Shown: one piece after another, positions 1-8,378 of the stretch
Numbering within the stretch: position 1 is the first letter of the stretch
Layout: each line of letters begins with the position of its first letter
DNA from: Leptospira mtsangambouensis
GTDB taxonomy: Bacteria > Spirochaetota > Leptospiria > Leptospirales > Leptospiraceae
Reading direction: 5' to 3'
Assembly (NCBI RefSeq): GCF_004770475.1
Contig: NZ_RQHK01000008.1
Coordinates: 6,996-70,995, forward strand
Length of the DNA: 64,000 nucleotides
Position numbers and translations under genes: made by a program
Notes under the pieces: model-generated
What the model saw: only the letters and a program-made list of their open reading frames with translations
Told to the model about the DNA's origin: nothing
Database searches by the model: none

Positions 1-1097
1 TACCCTACGATTTAATCATTATGGATGAAACTTCTATGGTGGACATAGAAGTAATGAATTTACTTCTACAATCAATCGGGGAATCAACCAAATTAATTTT
101 GTTAGGTGATCCGAACCAATTACCTTCAGTTGGACAAGGAGAAGTATTATCAGACCTTTTGACTGAATTCAAAAAACAAGGAAAATTTGTTTCAGAATTA
201 AAGGCTAATCATAGATCATCTAATACTTCCATGTTCAGTCAGTTTGCAGAATTGGTAAAAAATTCATTTGATCATACAGACAAAAAACAAAATTTCCCAA
301 ACCCAATTGCGCTAGAGTACAACCAAATCGCAGATGAAGCTGATTTTATTTGGTTACAAAAAGAAAAATCGAACCAAGAAGAAGACTTTTCATTTAAAGA
401 TTGGAAACAAAATGACCTCATCCATTTTTTATGGACAGACTACTTTTTACCGACTGCCATCAAGGCCACTGCCTTAGATTGGAAAAAAGAAGACTTAACC
501 TTAAAACTAAACAAGGAAATACTAGATGGACTAATTTCGGAATATCGGTGTTTGACAATTTTAAGAAACGGTTTTTTTGGGATCGAATCGATTCACAACC
601 GAATCCTTGATTTAGCAAAAAAACATTTAACTTCCTTTCATTCTAATTCACAAAAGATCGAATACCGCCACTTAGCAAAATCCTTTTACTTCGAAGGAAT
701 GCCAATCATCATCAAAAGAAATGATCAGATTCGAAAACTTTTTAATGGAGACATTGGGCTCGTATTAAGAATTGATTCTGAATTAAGGGCGGTCTTCCCC
801 ATTGAAAACCGTCTGTATTCTTTTGCATTGGACACTCTACCCGAACATGAACCTGCTTTTTTTCTGACAATTCATAAAAGCCAAGGTTCAGAATACAATA
901 CCATCCTACTCTACTTGCCACCTATTTCCTCTTATCAATCAGAAGATCTAAATGAAGTTCCTATTCTCAACCGAAGAATTTTATACACAGCAGTAACAAG
1001 AGCAAAAAAGAAGGTAATCCTAATGGGAGATCATTCTACTTGGAACTTAGGTTTAGAAACATTTCGAAAACGAAACACAGGTTTTACTTTAGCCTAA
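1..1097 (+). CDS. recD: RecD, exodeoxyribonuclease V alpha subunit (3' part)
   Basis: Helicase subunit of the RecBCD double-strand-break repair nuclease, a 5'-3' superfamily 1B motor in the cytoplasm. The frame is open from base 3 and begins in the Walker B region (DLIIMDETSMVD), so the P-loop and N-terminal part lie outside the window. Later motifs are visible: LLGDPNQLPSVGQGE (motif III), a UvrD-like C-terminal segment with FFLTIHKSQGSEY (motif V) and the ILYTAVTRAKKKVIL ending (motif VI). About 365 residues remain of a usual ~600. Its last 9 bases overlap the end of the converging deoxyribosyltransferase gene. The start of recC lies in the same orientation at the other end of the window, consistent with a recC-recB-recD operon interrupted only by the window ends. 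Confidence 0.93.
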   Translation, partial: PYDLIIMDETSMVDIEVMNLLLQSIGESTKLILLGDPNQLPSVGQGEVLSDLLTEFKKQGKFVSELKANHRSSNTSMFSQFAELVKNSFDHTDKKQNFPNPIALEYNQIADEADFIWLQKEKSNQEEDFSFKDWKQNDLIHFLWTDYFLPTAIKATALDWKKEDLTLKLNKEILDGLISEYRCLTILRNGFFGIESIHNRILDLAKKHLTSFHSNSQKIEYRHLAKSFYFEGMPIIIKRNDQIRKLFNGDIGLVLRIDSELRAVFPIENRLYSFALDTLPEHEPAFFLTIHKSQGSEYNTILLYLPPISSYQSEDLNEVPILNRRILYTAVTRAKKKVILMGDHSTWNLGLETFRKRNTGFTLA

Positions 1098-1610
1098 AGT
1101 TTGGATTAATTTCAACACAGTCTCCAAATTCCCAAGAACCAAACTTCCGCCTGAATCCAAGATAGAGAATTCTAACATTAAGTTTATACTGTTGCCAAAG
1201 TCTTCGTTTAATAAATATCCGTCTTGATCAATCGCATAACCAGAATCATGTTTATTGGTTGAAATATTGGACATTACTATTTCCGGCAAACTTCGATTAT
1301 CCTTTAGGTAACCAAAAACCCGTTTCCCTTTTCCATATGCGTATCCAATTTCAAAAGCAGTCCCATCATCAACGCAAGCTCCTCGAAATGGGTTACAATT
1401 GGCGATTATAATATCCGATCTCTGGATCAGTAAAATATTTTCTTTAAAAATTTGATTTGCTTTGGCAAGTTTGACTTGATCTGTCACTGCACCATCAAAA
1501 GGAGTGAGAGCATCAAATCCAAATTTCTCACAAAGTTTTTTTGCATCGGCAAGAACCTCCAAAGCATTTGGTAAAAAAACTTCGGGTCCCGCAAGATAGA
1601 TTGTTTGCAT
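1089..1610 (-). CDS. Nucleoside 2-deoxyribosyltransferase
   Basis: A 173-residue protein of the nucleoside 2-deoxyribosyltransferase family, which moves deoxyribose between bases in nucleoside salvage. Evidence is the N-terminal MQTIYLAGPEVF strand, the NCNPFRGACVDDGTAFE segment (the D-x-G-TAFE region holding the family's catalytic Glu) and EIGYAYGKGKRVFGY. The length is typical. It lies downstream of the TonB-dependent receptor on the same strand, with a 42-base gap, so it could be co-transcribed although nothing links it functionally to haem uptake. It converges with recD and overlaps it by 9 bases. The start ATG has no strong Shine-Dalgarno sequence. Family assignment is firm; the exact substrate is not known. 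Confidence 0.88.
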   Translation of the reverse strand: MQTIYLAGPEVFLPNALEVLADAKKLCEKFGFDALTPFDGAVTDQVKLAKANQIFKENILLIQRSDIIIANCNPFRGACVDDGTAFEIGYAYGKGKRVFGYLKDNRSLPEIVMSNISTNKHDSGYAIDQDGYLLNEDFGNSINLMLEFSILDSGGSLVLGNLETVLKLIQTLG

Positions 1611-1652
1611 ACTGAATTCTAGCGGGAACCAAGAAAAGATTGAAAGGATTTT

Positions 1653-4142
1653 TTAATTCACTTGAGGTTCTACCGGAGTCATTTTCACTTCGCTAAAAGC
1701 AAATTTGCCATCCAATCCAAAATAATAGAAGCGAGGCCTTTGTGGATTATACTGTAAATCCCAAGCATCCAATGCATTATCAACACCTACAAACCACTGG
1801 AAGTGTCCAAAAAATCTTTGAGACAAACGTAAGTTTAGATTTGTATGAGGATTCACCATTCGATAACCATAAGTTGGGTTTGTTGTGCAATAAGACAAAT
1901 TATTTTCCGAACAATAATCCGATACTGCTGCAGGAAGGGCACTGAGCGAATTGCTTATGTTAGTTTGTGCTTGGTTATTTAACAACGCCTCCAATCCATC
2001 AAAGTTGGATGGAAGATCAGGATTACACCAAAAAGGATTTTTTACACAATAGTATGGTTGTTTTCCGAATACTACAGCAAATACAGACAAAGACAATCCA
2101 CTTGATTTTTCATCCAATCGAACGCTGAAGTTCCAACGATGTGGGCCTCTGCCTTCTAGTGGAAGATTTGTTAATTCATCTTTTGTATTTGTATAGGTGT
2201 ATCCGACACTTGTGGTAACTATTTCGGAAATTCTAATGTTGAGAGAAGACTCAATTCCTTGTGTTGTTGCCTTCTGATAATTTGATGTTTGGTAAACCAT
2301 CAGTCCAGAAGAATCTCTTATCGGATTGGTTCTAAATCCAATTAAATTGTCTACGTTGTTATGAAACAAATTGGAGCTATACCAAATCCTTTTTGTGATA
2401 TCCCACTCCCAACCAAAATTATAACTTCTCGAAAGTTCTGGTTTTAAATTTGAACTCCCAACAACTCGATACCCTACTCCAGGATTTAAAAAATTAAAAT
2501 ATAAATCTTGGAAACTTGGTGCTCTATATCCAAGTCCATTGGCTGCTCTAAATCGAAACTGATCCGTGACATCGTAGCGAACTGCAAGTTTAGGAAGCCA
2601 TTCCCCACCATAAATTGAATCATGATCATAACGAACTCCAGGAACAATTTGTATTCTTGGTTTATCTGATACTCGCCATTCATCTTGTACATAAAATGCA
2701 TTTCGGAAACGATAGGCATTCCCATTGATTGTCTGTCCCTTGGTTAACTCTGGATTAAAATCTTCATAACAGACATTAGGATAAGTTCTTCGACAATCTG
2801 GCGCAATTCGGGCAGATGAAATTTGATCTTGTAGGTTCTCTGCTCCAACTGAAGTCACATGATTTTCAGAAATTTTATAATCAACTCTTGACCGAAACTC
2901 AGTGACTGCATTGTCAGTCCGTTGTTGTGAATCTAAATCGTCCGCTTTTCTTTGGTCCGTTGTATATAAATCCTGAAACCTTGAATAGTTAGCATTAAGA
3001 TTTACATTTATCTTTTTGTTTGCAACCCAATCTACATTAAATGCACCCATAAAATCATGAGTTTTATTTCTGCGATCATATACAGTTCGAGGTGGTGATG
3101 CATCCACCGCCGACTGGTCTAAATGTCGATAATAAAACTGACTTGTCAAAGTTAAGTTATCCGTTGCATGATAAACAGTTTTATTCGATAGGTTCATATC
3201 ATTAAAGGCACTGCCAGATGTAGATTCAAGAGGAGGAGTATAACCAGGTAATCTTGTAGCAAATAAATAGGAATTAACAATAGACGTATTTGCAGGATAC
3301 GGATTGTAACCTAGGGCTAGTGAGGCATACCGACCGTTCCTTGGTCCCGGAGTAGCATCAGGTGTTAAATCATATCCTTCCCCTTTATGCCAACCCACTG
3401 TAATCAAAGTTGATAGTTTCTCAGTTTTTGCACCAACAGATGCATAATTTCGAAATTCCGTATAGGGACCATAGTACTTTTCACTGCCAGATCCACCTAA
3501 AGTTCGGAACTCCGCATACAATGGATCTTGCGCTTCCTTAGTGATGATATTAATAACTCCAGCAATCGCATCGGACCCATATATCGCCGAAGAAGCTCCT
3601 TTTACAATTTCAATACGTTCGATGTCCTCTGCTTTAAATCTTGTTAAATCAATTGATCCACTAAACCTTCCCGTTGTTCTTTGTCCATCCACCAGTATCA
3701 ATACGTTTTGCGCAGATAATCCTTGCAACCGAACAGTTTGTCCCCTTTCTCCTGTTTGCGCTGGCCTTACTTCAATTCCAGGAACATTCCCTAAAGTTTG
3801 AGATAGATCTCTTGCTCCCATCGCATCAATATCTTTTCGAGTAATCACTTCTGTTGTGATCGTTGAATCTTTAAGCAAATTCCTACGCCTTGTTCCAGTG
3901 ACTGTGATTATATTAGATCGATCCCCGTTAACCTCATTTGGTTGAACCCCAGACTCTCCATGTTTTTGTTGTTTGGTAGTTTCCTTGTTGTTTGTTGGCC
4001 CAGGATTTTCTGCATCTTCCTTGGGCGAAACGGTTTGTGAGAATAAATGAAACGGCACGATCATAAATAAAAAAATTACCCAACAAAAATACATGAAACC
4101 TTTTTTGTTGGACTTTTGGTTACAGATAAATTGAGACATCAT
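1653..4142 (-). CDS. TonB-dependent outer-membrane receptor, probably for haem
   Basis: An 829-residue outer-membrane gated channel. Visible in order: a hydrophobic signal peptide ending near LFSQ; a poly-polar linker; a TonB-box/plug start (TVTGTRRR) and plug domain with IRRKDIDAMG-like, LSQTLGNVPGIEVRP and QNVLILVDGQRTTG segments; then a beta-barrel with YRAPSFQDLYFNF near residue 540, equivalent to the FRAP/NPNL region of haem receptors; and a C-terminal strand before the stop. The frame also allows TTG at 4151, but adjacent ATGs at 4142 and 4139 are preferred. It is the third gene of a minus-strand unit with two lipoproteins and diverges from hmuTUVS, so haem or haemoprotein is the likely ligand. 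No TonB/ExbBD is encoded here, so energy must come from elsewhere in the genome. Confidence 0.88.
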   Translation of the reverse strand: MMSQFICNQKSNKKGFMYFCWVIFLFMIVPFHLFSQTVSPKEDAENPGPTNNKETTKQQKHGESGVQPNEVNGDRSNIITVTGTRRRNLLKDSTITTEVITRKDIDAMGARDLSQTLGNVPGIEVRPAQTGERGQTVRLQGLSAQNVLILVDGQRTTGRFSGSIDLTRFKAEDIERIEIVKGASSAIYGSDAIAGVINIITKEAQDPLYAEFRTLGGSGSEKYYGPYTEFRNYASVGAKTEKLSTLITVGWHKGEGYDLTPDATPGPRNGRYASLALGYNPYPANTSIVNSYLFATRLPGYTPPLESTSGSAFNDMNLSNKTVYHATDNLTLTSQFYYRHLDQSAVDASPPRTVYDRRNKTHDFMGAFNVDWVANKKINVNLNANYSRFQDLYTTDQRKADDLDSQQRTDNAVTEFRSRVDYKISENHVTSVGAENLQDQISSARIAPDCRRTYPNVCYEDFNPELTKGQTINGNAYRFRNAFYVQDEWRVSDKPRIQIVPGVRYDHDSIYGGEWLPKLAVRYDVTDQFRFRAANGLGYRAPSFQDLYFNFLNPGVGYRVVGSSNLKPELSRSYNFGWEWDITKRIWYSSNLFHNNVDNLIGFRTNPIRDSSGLMVYQTSNYQKATTQGIESSLNIRISEIVTTSVGYTYTNTKDELTNLPLEGRGPHRWNFSVRLDEKSSGLSLSVFAVVFGKQPYYCVKNPFWCNPDLPSNFDGLEALLNNQAQTNISNSLSALPAAVSDYCSENNLSYCTTNPTYGYRMVNPHTNLNLRLSQRFFGHFQWFVGVDNALDAWDLQYNPQRPRFYYFGLDGKFAFSEVKMTPVEPQVN

Positions 4143-4172
4143 TAGCACCAAACAGCAATTCGCAAGGAAGGA

Positions 4173-4862
4173 TCATAACTTCTTCCAACGAAATTTTGGA
4201 TACCCAGAGGTGCCAGCTACACTATAATAATCCAACATTTGTATTGCATATTTAGAACCCTCACTACCTGTAACGATATATACATTCAATTTTGCCGTCA
4301 AAATTGTATCTGCATACGTATACCAAGTACCATAACCAGCAGGCATTGGAGTTAAATCAAGCGGTGCAGCCATAACCGGGTTGATACTTTCCGAAGAAGC
4401 AGACACAGGACCTCCTCCTGCTGAGGATAACTTTACATCTACCACTGCCGTACATTCAGAACCATCAAAGGTAGCGGAAAAATTTGTTGATCCTGAATTA
4501 CAAGCTCCCCCACTTCCTGAGCCACTTGTGCCGCTATTGGTTTCTATATTATATCTTTTGAAAGCAAGGTCCCATTGTGCAGAAGAATCGACAAGCGCTC
4601 CATCTAACTTTAAGCTAACATATACCCAAGCACATGCGGAAGATGCATTCACAATAGTATTATAAGATCCTGTAGTATTCACAGCGTTTGCCGGGATGCT
4701 ACAAGGTAAGTTGTTTGAATTCCCACCTGTAAGAAGAAACAAAAGTGCAGCAGAATCATCTTCTGCCTTCGGTTTCATCGAACAATTTATTAAAAAAATA
4801 TTAAAAAAGACAAAGTACCCAAAAACCGTAACTCGTTTCACCGATTGTATTATTTGATTCAT
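4173..4862 (-). CDS. HmuY-like haem-binding lipoprotein
   Basis: A 229-residue secreted lipoprotein with an N-terminal hydrophobic segment and the lipobox FLINC, so Cys is at about residue 27. The core has SSAQWDLAFKRYNIETNSG, which matches the characteristic W-D-(I/L)-A-F-x-R-Y/F segment of the HmuY family: surface lipoproteins that take haem from host or environmental proteins and pass it to a TonB-dependent receptor. The middle is Gly/Ser-rich with several Cys. It sits 30 bases upstream of the receptor gene, the arrangement known for hmuY-hmuR. A stem-loop at 4882-4904 separates it from the preceding lipoprotein gene. The family call rests on the WDLAF motif and context; ligand binding is inferred. 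Confidence 0.75.
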   Translation of the reverse strand: MNQIIQSVKRVTVFGYFVFFNIFLINCSMKPKAEDDSAALLFLLTGGNSNNLPCSIPANAVNTTGSYNTIVNASSACAWVYVSLKLDGALVDSSAQWDLAFKRYNIETNSGTSGSGSGGACNSGSTNFSATFDGSECTAVVDVKLSSAGGGPVSASSESINPVMAAPLDLTPMPAGYGTWYTYADTILTAKLNVYIVTGSEGSKYAIQMLDYYSVAGTSGYPKFRWKKL

Positions 4863-4881
4863 AAAAACTCACTTTTTGTTA

Positions 4882-4904
4882 GTTGCCGAATCATCTTCGG
4901 CAAC
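4882..4904 (-). promoter_or_regulatory. Intercistronic stem-loop between the two lipoprotein genes
   Basis: GTTGCCGAA, a 5-base loop, then TTCGGCAAC: a perfect 9-bp stem in the 54-base gap between two co-oriented genes. No run of T follows on the coding strand, so it is not a typical intrinsic terminator. An RNA-processing or stability element that sets the ratio of the first lipoprotein to the HmuY-like protein and receptor is the better guess. Confidence 0.55.
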
Positions 4905-4916
4905 CAGTTCTTTTCG

Positions 4917-5639
4917 TTATAAGATGCTTTCCGAAGAAACAACAATTTTAGCTCCAGTTAACAATGTAACATTTGAGAAACGGAAGTAAGCTTGGGTTCC
5001 AGAAGGAATGACGTTCCCAGAAGAAGGCCATGCAGAATAATTTATAACTGCATTTTCTTTCTGAAGTGTATTTGTTAGTTTACAGTTTGCACCACTGACA
5101 CCAGTTACCCAAAGGTAAGTTGTGGGAGCAGTCGTTGTTCCGGAAAAACTTACACATAGTTCTTGGTCAGTCGATAAGCTAAAGTTAGTTGGATTTGCAC
5201 CACTTGCCGCCTGTCCACCTTGGTAGTTTCCATATTCTAAATTTCGAAACCAAACATAGGGATTAGGACTTGATACCGACTTCCCTGCAACAAATGAGTA
5301 TTGGCCTGTTGCCGCAGGAGTTGCACTTGTTGGTGCTGCTGAGTAACCGAGAAACAAATAAAAATACCCATTATCTCCTAAAGCTTTCATTCCTTCGATA
5401 CGGAAGAAACGTCCCTGCCCAGCTGTTGGTGTACACAAAGCAGCATAAGTACCAGAAATGTAATTACCATCAATCGTAGTCTCACAGCGCTTAGTTGCAT
5501 CTGTCATTGCTTGTGAAACTGTTAAGAGTCCCAAAAAGGTAGTATTGTTATCAGCATTCTCTTCTTGTTCGCAGGAAATGAAGGTCATAGCAAGGCAAGA
5601 GGCCAAGGTGAAGGTAAGGAATTTTTTGAGCTTGTTCAT
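4917..5639 (-). CDS. Lipoprotein of the haem locus, function unknown
   Basis: A 240-residue protein, first gene of the minus-strand haem unit. It has a Lys-rich N-terminus, a hydrophobic stretch and the lipobox TFISC, giving a lipid-anchored Cys at residue 23. The mature part is rich in Thr, Ser, Gly and aromatic residues with four further Cys, suggesting a secreted beta-rich fold. No named family was recognised. Its start has GGGAGAGCACCT before ATG. The gene begins 22 bases from a Fur-like box (5661-5675) and leads HmuY-like and receptor genes, so an iron-repressed surface protein that helps bind or deliver haem is likely. That role is inferred from context only. Confidence 0.7.
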   Translation of the reverse strand: MNKLKKFLTFTLASCLAMTFISCEQEENADNNTTFLGLLTVSQAMTDATKRCETTIDGNYISGTYAALCTPTAGQGRFFRIEGMKALGDNGYFYLFLGYSAAPTSATPAATGQYSFVAGKSVSSPNPYVWFRNLEYGNYQGGQAASGANPTNFSLSTDQELCVSFSGTTTAPTTYLWVTGVSGANCKLTNTLQKENAVINYSAWPSSGNVIPSGTQAYFRFSNVTLLTGAKIVVSSESIL

Positions 5640-5660
5640 AGGTGCTCTCCCATTTTTAAT

Positions 5661-5675
5661 TGATTCTGATTCTCA
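5661..5675 (-). promoter_or_regulatory. Fur-like box upstream of the haem receptor unit
   Basis: On the minus strand the sequence is TGAGAATCAGAATCA. It matches 10 of the 12 fixed positions of the 7-1-7 Fur consensus TGAnAATnATTnTCA. It lies 22 bases upstream of the first lipoprotein start, where a bound repressor would block the promoter. No fur gene is in the window. Confidence 0.55.
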
Positions 5676-5711
5676 AATTCTTTTTAGTCCGATTCTTGTC
5701 AATTCTTATAT

Positions 5712-5726
5712 TGAGACTCATTATCG
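5712..5726 (+). promoter_or_regulatory. Fur-like box upstream of hmuTUVS
   Basis: TGAGACTCATTATCG matches 10 of the 12 fixed positions of TGAnAATnATTnTCA. It lies about 40 bases before hmuT and over a possible -10 (CATTAT, 17 bp after TTGTCA at 5696). Together with the box at 5661 it gives each arm of the divergent haem locus its own site. Confidence 0.55.
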
Positions 5727-5767
5727 TTTATGGTTGACAGATGGCTCTTCCCTCCAATCCTGGGCCC

Positions 5768-6619
5768 ATGAATCAATTCCAAACAGCCATCACGAAGGGA
5801 TCTCTTGTCTTGTTGTCCCTCTCCCTTTTCACTTTATCTCTGTTTGCAGAGACAAACAGTCGTATCATCTCTGTCAACGGGACAGTGACTGAAATTCTTT
5901 ACGCACTGAAATTAGAAAGTCAGTTGGTTGCCGTTGACACTACCTCCTACTTTCCTAAACAAGCCACTTCCCTTCCCAGTGTCGGATACCAACGGACTTT
6001 AACTACAGAAGGAATTTTAAACTTAAAACCAACTCAAATCATCGGATTGGAATCAGCAGGCCCTCCAACAACAATCCAAAATTTAAAAGATGCAGGTATC
6101 CCTCTTCATCTTTTCCCTGATGAATTTACTTTGGAAACTCCAGCCAAACGTGTATTAGAAATTGGAAAACTTTTTGGAAAAGAAAAAGAAGCAGACGTTT
6201 TAGCCAAAAACATTAAAGACCAAATTCAGAAACTAAAAATTAATAAAACAAAAGCAAAGGTTCTCTTTATTTATTCAAGAAATCCGAGTTCTATTTTTAT
6301 TTCAGGGACAGGAACTGCTGCGGACGCAATGATTCATCTTTCTGGTGCAACAAATGTTATCCATGAATTTTCCGAATACAAACCTCTCACTAGTGAAGCT
6401 CTTGCAAAAGCAAATCCAGACATCATTCTTATGCCAGAAAAATCAGCTCTAGGTTTTGGAGGAGAAAAAGCAATTTGGGAAATTAGCGGAATGGAATTTA
6501 CAAGAGCGGGAAAAGAAAAGAACCTCATAGTTGTAGACGACCTCCTTTTATTAGGTTTTGGGCCAAGGTTACCTTTAACATTAAAAACATTAAATGAGAA
6601 ATGGAAACAAATGGAATGA
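5768..6619 (+). CDS. hmuT: Haem ABC transporter, periplasmic binding protein HmuT
   Basis: A 283-residue periplasmic solute-binding protein of the cluster III (BtuF/FhuD/HmuT) type. It has a signal peptide (long Leu/Ser stretch ending LFAE), then RIISVNGTVTEILYAL, the family's opening strand, SVGYQRTLTTEGILNLKPTQ, and ISGTGTAADAMIHLSGATNV in the second lobe. It collects haem released into the periplasm by the receptor and hands it to HmuU. An in-frame ATG at 5741 exists, but the ATG at 5768 directly precedes a normal signal peptide; neither has a strong ribosome site. Its last bases overlap hmuU as ATGA. The substrate is inferred from HmuS at the end of the operon and from the receptor next door. 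Confidence 0.88.
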   Translation: MNQFQTAITKGSLVLLSLSLFTLSLFAETNSRIISVNGTVTEILYALKLESQLVAVDTTSYFPKQATSLPSVGYQRTLTTEGILNLKPTQIIGLESAGPPTTIQNLKDAGIPLHLFPDEFTLETPAKRVLEIGKLFGKEKEADVLAKNIKDQIQKLKINKTKAKVLFIYSRNPSSIFISGTGTAADAMIHLSGATNVIHEFSEYKPLTSEALAKANPDIILMPEKSALGFGGEKAIWEISGMEFTRAGKEKNLIVVDDLLLLGFGPRLPLTLKTLNEKWKQME

Positions 6620-7602
6620 AGAAAAAATTTATCTTCATCCTTGGTTGTGCCATTTTTACAATTCTTTCAGCTATTTCATCTTCATTACTTGGAGCAATGA
6701 GTATCAGCTGGGAGAATCTATTTCAAAAAGAAAGTTTAGAATCAAGAGTTTTTTTTGAACTAAGAATTCCGCGGATCCTACTTGGTCTGATGGTCGGAGG
6801 GTCCTTGGCTTGGTCTGGTTCTTTAGCACAAGGGCTCTTTCGAAACCCAATCATAGATCCTGGCCTCATTGGAATCACAGCTGGATGTTCTTTGTTTGCT
6901 GCGATCGCAATTGTCCTTGGAGCATCTATTCCATTTTTACATTCTATATGGAGCGTGGTTTTATTTTCTTTTATCGGCGGGATTCTTTCTTCTTTTTTAA
7001 TTTTCTTTTTTGCAAAATCAAAAGGAAGAACCGATATTTTTTCCTTACTTTTGTCAGGTATCGCAGTAAATGCGATTTGTTATTCTGCCATCGGAATTTT
7101 AAGTTACATCGCAAATGAATCCCAACTAAGAAACCTATCACTTTGGAATATGGGAAGTCTTGGTGGAGGTTCTTGGCCCAACTTAAAATCTTTTTCCATT
7201 TTCTTAATTTTCCCAATCTTTGTCAGTCCATTCATAGCAAACCAGTTAAACGTCTTCATATTAGGCGAAAGGGAAGCAAGTCACCTTGGAGTATCTACTG
7301 AACTGCTAAAAACAATCGCAATTCTTTTTGTAGGGGTGAGCACAGGAGCCTGCATTTCACTAGTAGGAAACATCGGGTTTGTTGGCCTCGCTGTTCCGCA
7401 TATAGTCCGACTCGCAATAGGCCAGGATTATCGATACTTACTTGTCACCTCGTATCTATTAGGTGGTGGATTGTTATGTTTTGCAGATGGAATTTGTAGA
7501 GTCATCATCGCTCCTTCCGAAATTCCTGTCGGGATCGCTACCGCCCTCCTCGGATCTCCATTTTTCCTTAGTCTGATTCGCAAAAGGATGCCCCATGTAT
7601 GA
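6616..7602 (+). CDS. hmuU: Haem ABC transporter, inner-membrane permease HmuU (FecCD family)
   Basis: A 328-residue multi-spanning permease of the FecCD family. Recognisable segments are LRIPRILLGLMVGGSLAWSG and AQGLFRNPIIDPGLIGITAG near the N-terminus, LGGGSWPNL mid-protein, and GFVGLAVPHIVRLAIGQDYR plus SEIPVGIATALLGSPFFL near the C-terminus; the family has ten membrane helices. It moves haem across the inner membrane with HmuV. The start at 6616 overlaps the hmuT stop as ATGA; an upstream ATG at 6601 is possible. The 3' end overlaps hmuV as ATGA. Translational coupling is likely across all four genes. Confidence 0.9.
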   Translation: MKKKFIFILGCAIFTILSAISSSLLGAMSISWENLFQKESLESRVFFELRIPRILLGLMVGGSLAWSGSLAQGLFRNPIIDPGLIGITAGCSLFAAIAIVLGASIPFLHSIWSVVLFSFIGGILSSFLIFFFAKSKGRTDIFSLLLSGIAVNAICYSAIGILSYIANESQLRNLSLWNMGSLGGGSWPNLKSFSIFLIFPIFVSPFIANQLNVFILGEREASHLGVSTELLKTIAILFVGVSTGACISLVGNIGFVGLAVPHIVRLAIGQDYRYLLVTSYLLGGGLLCFADGICRVIIAPSEIPVGIATALLGSPFFLSLIRKRMPHV

Positions 7603-8378
7603 CAATTGAAGCAATTGACTTAGACTATCAGATTGGTTCCAAACAAATTCTCTCTAAAATTGAATTAGAAATCAAACCGGGAGAACTACATGTTCTTATT
7701 GGAAGAAATGGTGCTGGGAAATCAACCCTCTTCCATGCGTTATGTGGTGACCTAGTCCTAAAAAACGGGAATGTTTATTTGGATGGAATCGATTTAAAAA
7801 ATTATCCCAAAAGTGAGCTGGCAAAAAAAAGAGCAGTCCTTACCCAAGAAACGGCAATTACTTTTCCCATTACCTCAGAAGAAGTCATCGAACTTGGACG
7901 ACACCCTCATGAAAAAAACACAAAAAGAGACAAAGAAATTGTTCAAACTTGTTTAAAGATCACAAATTCCTTGGACAAAAAAGAACAAAACTACTCTACT
8001 CTGTCTGGTGGCGAACGACAAAAAATCAACTTTGGAAGAATCTTAGCACAGGTCTGGGAAACACCTCCTCGGTATATTTTTCTTGATGAACCTGTTTCCG
8101 CTTTAGACATTCCCAATCAATATAAAACCTTAAACGTCTGTCGCCACATGGCAAATCAAGGTTATGCGATCTTCATGATTCTACACGATTTGAATTTAGC
8201 AGCTCTTTATGCAGATACCATCACCTTACTTCACAAAGGAACAATCATAAAGTCTGGCAAACCCAATGAGGTTCTTACTTTAGAAAATTTAGAAACAGCA
8301 TTTGGCATGAAAGCAAGGATCTTAACATCACCAGAAGGAAATTTTATCATTCCAGAAATCATAGGAGAAGCAATATGA
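7599..8378 (+). CDS. hmuV: Haem ABC transporter, ATP-binding protein HmuV
   Basis: A 259-residue ATPase powering HmuU. It shows Walker A GRNGAGKST, Q-loop TQETAITFP, signature LSGGERQKINFGR, Walker B RYIFLDEPVSALD and the switch His in MILHDLNLAALY. The extra residues around the D-loop (VSALDIPNQY) are typical of the haem/siderophore/B12 importer class. It starts in an ATGA overlap with hmuU and ends in an ATGA overlap with hmuS. The cytoplasmic ATPase works as a dimer with two HmuU subunits. Confidence 0.92.
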   Translation: MTIEAIDLDYQIGSKQILSKIELEIKPGELHVLIGRNGAGKSTLFHALCGDLVLKNGNVYLDGIDLKNYPKSELAKKRAVLTQETAITFPITSEEVIELGRHPHEKNTKRDKEIVQTCLKITNSLDKKEQNYSTLSGGERQKINFGRILAQVWETPPRYIFLDEPVSALDIPNQYKTLNVCRHMANQGYAIFMILHDLNLAALYADTITLLHKGTIIKSGKPNEVLTLENLETAFGMKARILTSPEGNFIIPEIIGEAI

